DNA of 64,000 bases from Phoma sp. XZ068 (lineage: Eukaryota; Ascomycota; Dothideomycetes; Pleosporales; Didymellaceae): contig RBKR01000022.1 in the NCBI GenBank assembly GCA_004835665.1, positions 620,001-684,000 of the forward strand, in the 5' to 3' direction. Within the stretch, counting starts at the first letter, position 1, and every line of letters begins with the position of its first letter. The notes beneath the pieces were generated by a model. That model was not told where the DNA came from, did not search any database, and saw only the letters and a program-made list of their open reading frames with translations. This document shows positions 54,201 through 64,000 of the stretch, one piece after another. The translations under genes were made by a program, and so were the position numbers.

Positions 54201-57200
54201 CCAAACGCACTCTTGTGTAATTGCAGACGCAGGCAACTTGACAAGGCGCTCGTCGACAACGGTAGGCGAGTCGCAGGTAAAGGGTTCAGCGGCCCGCCTC
54301 GCGGCGAGCAAACGAGGTGGGGATTGTTGAGAGATGAGCCTCGTTTCGACGCTGTCGATTGACAGAATCTGCGGTCTCCACGACAACAGTATCTGCGAAA
54401 TACGCCGTTGTCAGGCCCTTGCACGATGCTAATGTGCATGCAAATTGTAAGGCACCCTGCAGCGAAGAATTCTGTGCCCCTCATCTCAAACGTCGAAGCT
54501 CGCTGTGTGACATTCTGCTTGCGCTAGGATACCTTTTCTCCACCTTTGACGTTCTCGAAGCTGCAGTGCAGTGCCTCACCCGTTTCGTTGAGCCTTGGAT
54601 CCATGGCTCTGGGGAAACGTCCGGCGCCGTGCAGGACATCAGGTGTTCTGAACTCGAGAAGACACACTGAGCAGACTTCGTGCAAACATGTGGAGATGCT
54701 TGAGTGTAGTGCTCGGCAAAGTTGGCGCAGATGTTTCCGTGTCCCACGACTGTCTATGATTACACCAAAGCTAGGCTGGAAAGGAACAGGCTGTAAATAC
54801 ATTTTGCCCATGTAAGACGTCCAGCCCGTCAGTAGGAGTAGGATTCCTGGCACGTTCCATAATGTGTGGTGGCGCAAAATTGTGTCAAGCATCGACGAGG
54901 GTATACTACTCGCTGATCCTATTCCTCGGTTGAAGAGGGGTATCAAGTGCGTCAAGGTTATGCGAGCATGAGTGGCTTGACCTGCGTAAGATGAGTGGAC
55001 CTATTTTCGCACGATGAAGTCCGGTAGACACTGGCCGCGGAGCACTGGGTTCCTGAGCGCTGCAGTTTTGGAACATGTCGTGACAGCCTACGTTCGGGTT
55101 GGCAATACACTGATGTGCTTGTAGGAGCTCGGGTTGCCCTCTGCCCCGGGGCTATGAGTATAGTCAGTGCAACGTTTTGATGGTATTCCTTGAACGAGGC
55201 ACTGGAAGAACTCGGGAAAGGCTGTGCATGTCCGCTGTGTGGCAAAAGGTAGACTTGGTTGCAATCCCCACCACCCGATCTATGTCGCACTGTCAGCCAG
55301 CAGTGGATGTTCAGTCGACTGATCGCACGCAGCCCAGGCTCTTCGATGCAGCAGCACAGCTTGCAGCGTATCCAAAGCCCCTACCTGTGAGATTCCAATT
55401 CGATTGGACGAGACTGTGATCGCCGCTCTGCTCTCACAACGACTCTACAAAACTTCTTGAAAGGCTGTGATTGGGACGTGCAGCTGTAGGGTTGAGCAAC
55501 ATTCTGGCGCGTAGAGAGGTGTTACCAGGTGACAGTGGGCCAATTTTCCGCCAGGTTTGCGCCAAATAGAGCGCGTGACGTGCGCCTTCAGTAGTTGCTG
55601 GACTAACAGAGAGAAGAAGTAGCGATTCCTGGCAATCAATTCTCAAGTTGGCAGCGATACGCCCGTGGAAAGGCAAAGTGAAGCACGTCAAAACCTGGCG
55701 ACGTGCTGTCAGTGGTCACATCAACTGCCTCCACCAAAGATGGCTGGAAACGGTGAACAGAGAAGCGAGCCCAGTCACGAGAACAAAGCTTGCTTGATTG
55801 CGACGCAGCGTTAGTGTGCACTGGACGTGACCGCTCCGGTGTTGTTCATGTGACGAGAAGGGCTGGCCACATTCTCGCTGCACTACTCAAGCATCCCAGG
55901 AAGACGCTTGCTTCGAGTTGCGCAAAACTTGGACGCACTTGAGACTCACAGCTGATGTATCGGCGGAATGACAGCTGTATGCCATTATCGTTCAGGAGGT
56001 CGCCATGTCGAATATTTGACACCATGGAGTCAGGGTACGGCCGCAACGGCCTGCGGCACACAATATTCAAACCTTCTGTCGTGAGTCGTTGGTGTCGTTG
56101 AAATTGAGTTCGTTTACACGGCTCTCCAGCCGGAAAGCCTCTTCTGGTATTTGTCACAGTACCCAGCTCAATCGGCAGGCCTGTGCCTTCAGGAGGAGGG
56201 TGTATCCTGATCGAGCAATATCTCGGAGGCGCCTGGACGCAACACTGTTCAGAAAAAGGTTCCAGCCCGGCTGTTCAGCGGGCGCTTCCGCCGAGCGCAT
56301 CGGCTTTTGACTTTCGATGTCCCGATCTCGTGCATACCATTGCAGGCCTTCCCTGGCGTGGCTGGATGTAGGGCCTGATGCCAATAGCAAGTATATCGTC
56401 GGCGAGGTCGACGTGGCCTGCCTGTTTATCCATCGTCGAATCCTTGGCAGGAGAAGTTAAGGCGTGACGAGCACCACTGCAAACATCTCGGCATTCTTGC
56501 ACCGCGCAACCTGTACGCTGGTCATGATCAGCGCTAACTCAGCCACGTCGGACGCGGGAAGGGTAAAATGTCCTGTGCGAAAGATGGTTATATTGGACCC
56601 AAGGATTCGTGGTCAAGATGCGCACGTTCAGGAGGGAATATGCCTGCTCGGTGAGTTCGTAAAGTCTTGCTGCCTTGGCCGCTGATCTTGAAACGTCAGG
56701 GAAGTGAAGAGCTGACCGCCACGGGAGCGAAGAAAAGGGGGTCTGGGTGTGGGGCACGCCGATCCGATTCGTGTACCGCTCAGATCTAAGCCAAACGGCC
56801 TCCCTAGCAGGTGCTGCATCTTGCTTTCGCAAGCGAAAACGCTGCATTCAAGCTGCACCAGCTGCGAGCAGAGCGTTGAACTGACTCGACTGTGTCTTCA
56901 GGAACGCAGCACACCGGCCATGCCCCCAACGCACTGCAAGCAGGGGTGCAGTTGAGTTGCTGGACACGAGCGCGAAAAGGAGTTCTCATTGCTGATCCAC
57001 AGCGGTGGACAATGCTGTCAAAGTGCGCAACCAGTTTGCAACATGCGCGATCGGAACGGGCCACTGTGTGATCATGACCGTCGTTTGGTCGCTGGCGTGC
57101 CGCTGTCAAAGCTAAGGGCTCCGAACCTCCGTATCGTAGACGTCAGCTTACAGGCTAGACAAGAAATGAGGCAGCAGCTGCTGCCAATTGGAAAGCCAGA

Positions 57201-60200
57201 GAAAGGGGTGAGAGGCAGAGCAAAAGCAAAGAGAGTGGACTGCTGCGGGTATGCGGGTAAGTTTCAAAGGATAGACGCAAAACTGGGGTCTCATTGGCGG
57301 CGCGGATCCCTCGTTAATCTGATCTTGAAGATCGTCCTAACTGGGGATCCCTGACTACGTACTATGTGATGATTGGCTGAGCGGGAGTGGAAGCCAACAT
57401 TCGTCATGATCAATGGATGAACCGCCGAACGAGAACACAATGTGAGCTGTCCGCGTTAAGACAGACCACGGTCAAATACATGCGTACTCGCTGACCCTCG
57501 TCCTCCACGGTGCCGGACAGGAGTCCGACCGATATTGGGGGCGGGGCAGGTCGCACAGAGCAAGGTTGTGAGCGTGCGAGTGTGTAACTTTCCAAGGTTC
57601 AACGTCGCCGACCTGTTCGGTGCAGTGATCTGTAGCACGGCATCGAAATTCATTGATTGACCCACGCCGAAGATTCTGTCTTCGTTACCTGCCTGCTGGG
57701 TGCACTGTCTTGATTAGGCCTTCGTCTTGGGTCAGATGTGCTGCATGGCGCTCTGACGAAGCTGCAGGTCAAACTGTTGCAAGGGCCACCTGAGAACATT
57801 TGCCAATAGTGTGTGGATCGTGCCTCTTCTCCTCGTGCCGTGCAAATCTTTCTGTGTAGAGTTCCACGAGTGTGAGGATGAACCTTGTCATAGCGATCCT
57901 ACGATGACACGGAAAGTTTCACGAGTGAGTCGTGATCTATTTCTGAGCCCTGGTAATCGCGGGTAAATGGCGAGCGGAAGGGCGCCACATTTGCACAGGG
58001 GGTTGCAATCTAGCATGGGAACATGTTGCAGCATCGATATTGCATTGCTGGAAGCCCGAGGATGTTCGGCCCTGGGATTTGTGGCACAAACTGCGGAAGA
58101 CGCGAGGACTCGATCCTGTGTGTACGAACCCGAAGCCGAATGGGCAGGCATTACATTGACCACAACAGGAGCCACAGTAGATTGCTGGGACCACCGTTAA
58201 TCCCAGTACACAGGAACGACGTGTGCATTTTGCTGCGGCTCGCGACCAACAGTCCAACCAATGCTCTCAAAACCACCGAGTGATGAGCAGGCTTTTCCAA
58301 CAGGTGATTGCGTTGGCTGGGGATTATGTTATGCAGTTATACGCGCCTACCAGGATAGCGTGACCCTGGAGCAATGAGTTCCCCCGCTGCAGGCGCCCAG
58401 CTCCATCACCAACGGCTGTCGATGCTTTGCAAGGCGGACAAGATGCGTGCTAGTAAAGAGGCTTGGCACACGGTCGCAACTACACCTTGTCCTTATACAC
58501 AACCAGGGTGCTAAATTAGTAGTGTAAATGTTTCCCTGGGACGATGCACCATAGGCGGGAAGCAAGTGCTTGGGTGCCTTTTGAAGACTGCTCACGATGC
58601 TTGGGCTTGGTGAGATCGGTCCTGGCGGCCGTTGAGCTATCCGGGCGATGGGATTCAGCGCCATGGGTAGGCGAGCCGTTTTTGGTAAGTGGACGGCGAG
58701 GTCGCTGCGTTTGTGCGAGTGTGTCTGCAGGCGGCTGAGGTACAGCTGCTGGTGACGAAACAATCACTCGGAGACGCTGAATCCCGGGTCAGGCTTGGCC
58801 GCAACGGGTCTGGGCTACCCAGTAGCTCGGGAAGCAGTTCCACCCCAGGATCTGCTCAAGCCACAACACAATGCCGCAGCCTCACCTTCAGGGATTGCGG
58901 ACAAGCCGGGGGCATTCTGACGGTGAAACTGAAGGACTGTCGCGTGGGGGAACGAAGGGACGGGCGTGTGGCTGTACCTATTTTTGCAGCTGTGACAGGG
59001 CCAGCAACAGCGGAATGGGGTCAAGTGACGCCTGAGGCTGGTGTCAGGTAGAGTGCAATGGAGGTACCTTGCGAATACCCACCAAATGGCGTTGTGGGCC
59101 AGCAGAATTGGTGGTCACTGGGCGGTATCGATTGTCCGACGATGCTGCGCGCAGTGGGTGAAGTCAACGCTCCAAACGTCGGCGACGAGCAGAGGCAGCA
59201 CGGCAGGTGATTGGGGGGTGCGCCCGTTAATGTCCGCCGCCGGCGCTGGGTCGTCTCGTCAGAAATGCCCGCATGCGACCAAGGGTGCTGAATGGTGCCG
59301 ACCGACGGTGACTGCCTGTCGGCCTGGAGCAATGGAGGCAACGATGCGCGCTGGGTGGAGTGCTAGAGTGGGCGGGCAAAACGTTTTGGCGTTGGCGACG
59401 CCGCAGTTAGTCCCTTCCCAAACTGTGCGGTGCTTCCCAAAGAGGATGCGCACTAAAAAGATTTGTATTCGAATGGCGGCGTTGGGTTGGCTGGCGTCTT
59501 CCAGCAAAGTGGGCTCGCTGTGCGTCGTCCCGCCGGCAGATCACAGCCAAGCAACGGCGGCCTGCGACGAGCGTTGCGAGAGCCGCTGCAGGCTGACTGA
59601 GCCCGCGCCTGAGGCGAGCCTGCGACGCCTCAGGAAACAGGTGCTGTGTCGCGGCGAGGGCAGCAGAAACAATGCAGAAACACCGCGGCCGCCGAGGCCC
59701 CCCGCGCTGACGCTGTTGATACCGTTGCTGCTGGCGATTGTCGTGCCGGGCGAACGACAGGGCCGAAAAGGAGTGCGGTGAAAGGCCAAGTCCACCTCGC
59801 CGACCTGGCGTGCTCCACCATGGACGGCCGTCGATCGCACTATACCGCGCTGGGCGCAGCGGCAAGCCTCAGCACCCGTTTGATCGACGAGCGAGTGGTG
59901 ACTGCAACGTGCATCGTGCGGCGCTGGCTGCTGGGGAACGAACAGCTGTCGGTGCAGGGGCAGAAACACCACGATGTCTGCCCGCGGCGAGCTGAGGGCC
60001 GCTGTCACGGCGTGCTGTGTCGCGCTGCGCTCCTCTGTGCGCTCTGCACCGCGTGGCTGCTATTCGTGGGCGGTGCAAGGGCGGCCACAGGCAAGGGCGA
60101 CAGGCGCGGTTTGCGGTTATAGCCCGGGAGATGCCTTCCCGCCCGCCGCCGACCAGGATGACGGTACACAGTGCCAGAGGAAGGCGACCAGCAAAAGCGA

Positions 60201-61485
60201 AAAGCCAGGGCCAAAGCCAGAGCCAAAGCCAATATCCAGCTGCAAGCAGCAGGAGGGAGGCTGCGCGCTGGAGAGCCCCCCTGGCCAGTCACAGCGCTCG
60301 GGCTGGCTGAGGCTGCTGGCCATGTTTGGTTTTACAGCGGGCAAGGCTAGCGCTGTGAATGTGTGGATAGTGCAGCAGGTGGGGGTATTCCTGACTGTGC
60401 CCATGTAGTCGAAGAAACACCTCCAGGCTGCTCGGCCGCCCCTGCGCCCCGGCGACTCATGGAGACTGCCAGGGCCCCCAGCAACTGACAGCCTGAGGCG
60501 AGCTGCGGGCCTGCGGCGGGTACTGTCGATGCAGCACGGTGGCTGTTTGGCCGCGAGCGTTGCAGGCGAGGCCACTGACCAGCACCCATTGCGGATGGAA
60601 CGCGAAGCTCGGCGCTGGCATTTCATTTTTCTGCCGCTAGCTTGCTGGACAGGGTCGAGCGGGTGCACGCAGCAATATTCCGCCCTCCTGTAGCGCCCAA
60701 AGACGCCATGCCACGATGTGATACAGGGTTAAGCTCGAATCCGACGATCTGGTCCACTTTCAGGGAACCACCTGCTTGTGTGCGTCGACGACAACGATTA
60801 CTTTAGCCCCGTCACCGTCAGGGCCCAGCTAGTGACCCAGAGCGCCGCATGACGCCCCAGCACTCCCCGACCACCATCTCACCAGTGCCTTAGCCGCACA
60901 CTCTCAAAAGCAGAGCCCTCGCTCTGTCAACCGTCCCGAACAGTCAATAGCACCTCGACCGCCTTGGCGCCCGTTCACCACACTAACCCTCCCCGCGCCC
61001 GCTGAGATATATACCGCTCTCGCCGCCTGGCACGTTACCGTTGGCTTTGGATCAAACTGTCAACTACATTTCAGATACCTCTCACCGTCAACACTACCTC
61101 AAATCATCTTGGTGGTTCTTGTAAGTACACCATCACCATCACCCTCACCATACCCCTCACATCACTGTCCTCCACCACCTCACTGCCCTTCTCTGCCCTC
61201 CAAACCAAAATTGTGCCATCTATTGCAGCGAGCATCCTCTTTCTTGCATTGCATTTTTGTTTCATTTCGTACCATCAAATTCGATCGTCCTCGCCTGCCC
61301 CACCTTCGTACGGCGTCCAGCAGCAGTCACTGACCAACCATTTAGCACACTGAGACGATAAAGTACAGGTCCTGCACTGGAACATCTCCAACAAAGCATC
61401 TGATCGACGAGTAATATCCCTCTGGGGACATACATCTCGCCGTTCTCACTTCACCACCCAAACACACACCCCACCACACTTCGAA
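51209..61485. other. Gene-poor region of about 10 kb upstream of the FlbD-like gene
   Basis: I find no convincing gene here. Open frames are mostly below 160 codons, overlap on both strands and have no recognisable motifs. The longest (246 codons at 59041-59781, plus) begins with GTG and is Arg/Ala/Cys-rich. Composition is unlike the AT-rich island: near 50% GC to about 58 kb, then GC-rich from about 58.6 to 60.7 kb, so this is not RIP-degraded DNA. A short GCCAAAGCCAGA-type tandem lies near 60,209-60,231. The last ~500 bp hold a TATA box and a C/T/A-rich leader for the Myb gene. It may contain long regulatory sequence or non-coding RNA. Confidence 0.5.
61008..61013 (+). promoter_or_regulatory. 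TATA box of the FlbD-like gene
   Basis: TATATA in GAGATATATACCG, about 475 bp upstream of the ATG at 61486. The downstream sequence switches to a pyrimidine- and CA-rich leader, so transcription probably starts near 61,040 and the 5' UTR is long. A GTAAGT at 61,121 could open a 5'-UTR intron, with candidate acceptor TTTAG near 61,345. Confidence 0.45.
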
Positions 61486-62637
61486 ATGGTAGCTCACCGC
61501 CGCGGCCCCTGGTCGCAACACGAGGACCAGTGGCTTGTTAACCTTGTTGCTCGTAATGGCCCACACAACTGGGTACGCATCTCACAAGAGATTGGCTCAA
61601 GATCCCCAAAGCAGTGTCGTGAACGTTACCACCAAAATCTCAAGCCCTCATTGAACCACGACCCAATCACACCTGAAGAGGGGGATCTGATCGAGAAGAT
61701 GGTCGCTGAGATGGGCAAGAGATGGGCTGAGATCGCACGGAGGCTCAAGGGACGCAGCGATAACGCCGTAAAGAACTGGTGGAACGGCGGCCAGAACCGC
61801 AGGAAGCGCAACCCAGAGCGTCCTGACCAGCGACCCCGCGAGTTCTCCCAGTCATCAGAGCATTACCAGTACCCATTGGCCCCCCAGCACATGCACCACC
61901 ACGACGAGCAGCACTACCACGACTCTCGCCGCTCCTCGTTAAACCCTCCCATGCATACACCATACGGCGTCAAGCTGCCTCAGCCTCAGCGCTTCGAGCC
62001 ATACCCTGGATCACGACCACAGCCACTGGAGCTCTACGGGCAGCCCGCTAATGTACGAGCTCGAGGCTTCGAGACACCGATGCCTTCACCCTCAGGCTAC
62101 TCCTCCGTCTCGGCCGACGGTGCACCTTCCCTGATCACAGACACTGGCTCAGAGTCGAGGTCGCCCCGTGGTGCCGCATCGCCACTTGACATCACACTTG
62201 CACCCCTTGTCGGTAACAGGGATGAGCGCAAGAACTCGAGTACACGCTATCTGCCTTCTACAGGCTTTGCAGTTGAGGACGATGTACACTCACCAGCATA
62301 TGACCTCTACAGGCGTCGCGGTTCGCTGCAATTGCCTCCCCTCCACCGCGAGGTCCAAGCACACCCTCAGGCTCACAAGGAGGCACTGCTCACGCAGCCT
62401 GCGCCGCAGCATGTTCACCACCACTCGCTCCCACAATCGTCGTCTTTCAGCGTACCACAGCGCGCACTCCCAGGCTTCCACTCCTTGACCGAGCCTGTCC
62501 TGCCTTTGCCCTCCACATCAAGCGCAGTGACCAGCCCGGCAGCCCGGCAACTTCCATCACCATACGCGCGGCCTGCCGAAGCACACAGCGCGCCTGTCTC
62601 ACCCAAAGACAAGATGAGCCTCAAGAACATCATGTAG
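61486..62637 (+). CDS. flbD: FlbD/RCA-1-type R2R3 Myb transcription factor
   Basis: A single exon of 383 aa. Two Myb repeats lie at residues ~5-55 (RRGPWSQHEDQWLVNLVARN, NWVRISQEIGSRSPKQCRER) and ~57-107 (LNHDPITPEEGDLIEKMV, WAEIARRLKGRSDNAVKNWW, NRRKRN), with the regularly spaced Trp residues. The block YHQNLKPSLNHDPITPEEG matches what I know of Aspergillus FlbD and Neurospora RCA-1, regulators of conidiation and sexual development that act in the nucleus upstream of brlA-type genes. The rest is disordered and rich in His, Pro, Ser and Gln, ending DKMSLKNIM, a short conserved-looking tail. The long leader and ~10 kb of gene-poor upstream DNA fit a developmental gene with complex control. A close Myb paralogue cannot be excluded. 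Confidence 0.88.
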   Translation: MVAHRRGPWSQHEDQWLVNLVARNGPHNWVRISQEIGSRSPKQCRERYHQNLKPSLNHDPITPEEGDLIEKMVAEMGKRWAEIARRLKGRSDNAVKNWWNGGQNRRKRNPERPDQRPREFSQSSEHYQYPLAPQHMHHHDEQHYHDSRRSSLNPPMHTPYGVKLPQPQRFEPYPGSRPQPLELYGQPANVRARGFETPMPSPSGYSSVSADGAPSLITDTGSESRSPRGAASPLDITLAPLVGNRDERKNSSTRYLPSTGFAVEDDVHSPAYDLYRRRGSLQLPPLHREVQAHPQAHKEALLTQPAPQHVHHHSLPQSSSFSVPQRALPGFHSLTEPVLPLPSTSSAVTSPAARQLPSPYARPAEAHSAPVSPKDKMSLKNIM

Positions 62638-64000
62638 ACATCTGTTCATGTTTCACGCTACTCGTTATACCCGGTCCTATTTTTATACCATGTACACACT
62701 GGGAGTTTCACATTTACATACTATTAATGGTCGGCCATCACAGCATGTCATCGCTGTTCGCATGTCATTGCACGGTTTCAAATAATCGTATCTTCTTTTC
62801 ACTTTACTTGCATTTGGGCCCGGATCGGCGCAGGATTGGGAAGGAGCAACACGGTTTACTAGCTGTTGCATCTAGTACGCTACAAACCAGAAGATACCCC
62901 ACAAAATGGTTTCATGGTGGTCAGGAGAACCATCCCATAGCATTGAGCGAGCGAGTCAGTGATCCCACACTTACTCTCGATAATACCCATCAGCGACTCA
63001 GCTGAAGTTGCGCACAATCAAACATCACAACTTAAATAACTCAAATCACTCTCCTCACAATCCCATGAATCGTGAATTCCCGTCCTCACTCAGCCGCGCC
63101 TTTAGCTGAAATCCCTTCCCTAACCACAGTAAGATCATGCTCCGATAGCCCTCGGAGACGGCCAAGGCCTACTTGATCTGCAGCCCGCCAAAATGAGTGC
63201 AGAAAAGATCCACATGGTAGCGCCATCTTGCCCACACGACCTGCGCAATCTCCAAAACTGATCGGCCACCTGTTGAATCAACTCTCGTCTTCACCTGCCG
63301 TGTGTGCACTCTGGCTGTCTGCTGCCGACGAATCTATTTGACTCCGTCGTTGCCAGATCGCACACCGTTGCGAAACCGCGATGATCGGCACGGGGTGCTC
63401 ATAAAAAGCCGGGGTATCCCGACAGTTGGTCGATCCGGGTCGGTTCTTCAACTGGCCCTGCGCATCAGCATCTCTCGATTCGTACTCAGCACCTGCTTTG
63501 GGACAGCGGGATGGTGAACGGCGACCTTGCAAAGTGCACCACCACATCAATGACAAACGTTGATATTCCAAGACCTGCAGTCGATCTGTTGATCAGCTGC
63601 GCGACGTCTTTGCGTCATGTATCGATAATGGTGGTCATGGCAGGGGTACGTGAGCAAAGGTCGCCGACCTCAACGTCGACATCGTAATCTAAGTGGAGAC
63701 CCGATTCAGCACAACGCTCACTCGCGATGTCCCGATCCGTGCGGATTCCTGTCCGGCTGAGAGTGCTGGACAGCAATTGGATGGAACGGATTATCGGCGA
63801 CTGCTTTTTGGGAGGTGGATACTGCAATTGGATATCACTCGTACATTGCCAAGGAGCTTGGTGCAAGTGAAGCCAACAACATACGATATCCAAAGTTCAT
63901 TGGGCAATGTCGAAATGCATTGCTCTGCTGCAATCTCTCACTGGCTGAGAAACAAGACATTTTCCACCATGCAGCTAATCATTACGTACGGCGATGTACC
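62638..64000. other. Right-edge region after the Myb gene
   Basis: 1.36 kb. The first ~200 bp are T-rich and should hold the Myb 3' UTR. Beyond that only frames below 100 codons occur, without motifs. No gene is supported before the window ends. Confidence 0.45.

Noticed and set aside
59041..59781. 246-codon plus-strand frame
   Set aside because: Starts at GTG, lies in GC-rich DNA with equally long frames on the other strand, and has no motif.
60117..60668. 183-codon minus-strand frame
   Set aside because: Same GC-rich area, low complexity, no motif; probably non-coding.

Overview
This window is nuclear DNA from a filamentous ascomycete (Pezizomycotina). The genes are compact and carry short introns of about 43-58 nt, with GT..AG ends and CTAAC or CTGAC branch sites. 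The gene families are typical of moulds: HET-domain proteins, a FlbD/RCA-1 Myb regulator, a JEN1-type carboxylate permease and a GPI-anchored Ser-rich wall protein. A Dothideomycete is my best guess, from the overall look of the uncharacterised secreted families, but this is inference. All coordinates were read by eye from codon frames and splice signals.

Layout, left half. 1-3549 (-) is the N-terminal part of an O-GlcNAc-transferase-like TPR protein that runs off the left edge. 6012-7369 (+) is SEC62. 8095-9146 (-) is a coiled-coil protein and 11024-13693 (+) a PH-domain protein. 14282-16067 (+) is a MutY adenine glycosylase and 16483-18058 (+) an ammonium permease of the Mep2 kind. 18364-19148 (+) is a GPI-anchored 8-Cys protein. 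19314-20389 and 20687-21841 (both -) are a tandem pair of secreted paralogues of unknown function. 22526-23853 (-) is a mitochondrial carrier and 24387-25624 (+) a SAP/HeH-like membrane protein. 27415-28419 (+) is a cyclase-family enzyme and 28699-29184 (-) a small zinc-ribbon protein. 30619-32259 (-) is a HET-domain protein.

Layout, right half. 32809-33959 (+) is a ToxD-like enoyl reductase. 34680-35377 (+) is a small secreted protein and 36813-38384 (+) a JEN1-like carboxylate/H+ symporter. 38.4-40.1 kb is an AT-rich, repeat-bearing island. 40146-42609 (-) is a SulP anion transporter with a STAS domain, divergent from LYS1 saccharopine dehydrogenase at 43133-44333 (+). 44566-46461 (+) is a second HET protein. 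46957-48404 is a decayed gene, 48667-49161 (-) a small acidic protein, and 49655-50720 (+) a Cys-rich zinc-cluster-like protein. About 10 kb without a convincing gene then precedes the FlbD-type Myb regulator at 61486-62637 (+).

The left half is mostly housekeeping or nutritional. The 28-51 kb stretch is more accessory in character: two HET genes, an orphan enoyl reductase, secreted proteins, an AT-rich island and broken genes. The most interesting leads are the conserved secreted tandem pair, the long gene-poor region upstream of the FlbD-like gene, and the broken genes at 47-51 kb. I found no CRISPR array, rRNA gene, intact tRNA gene or intact transposon.
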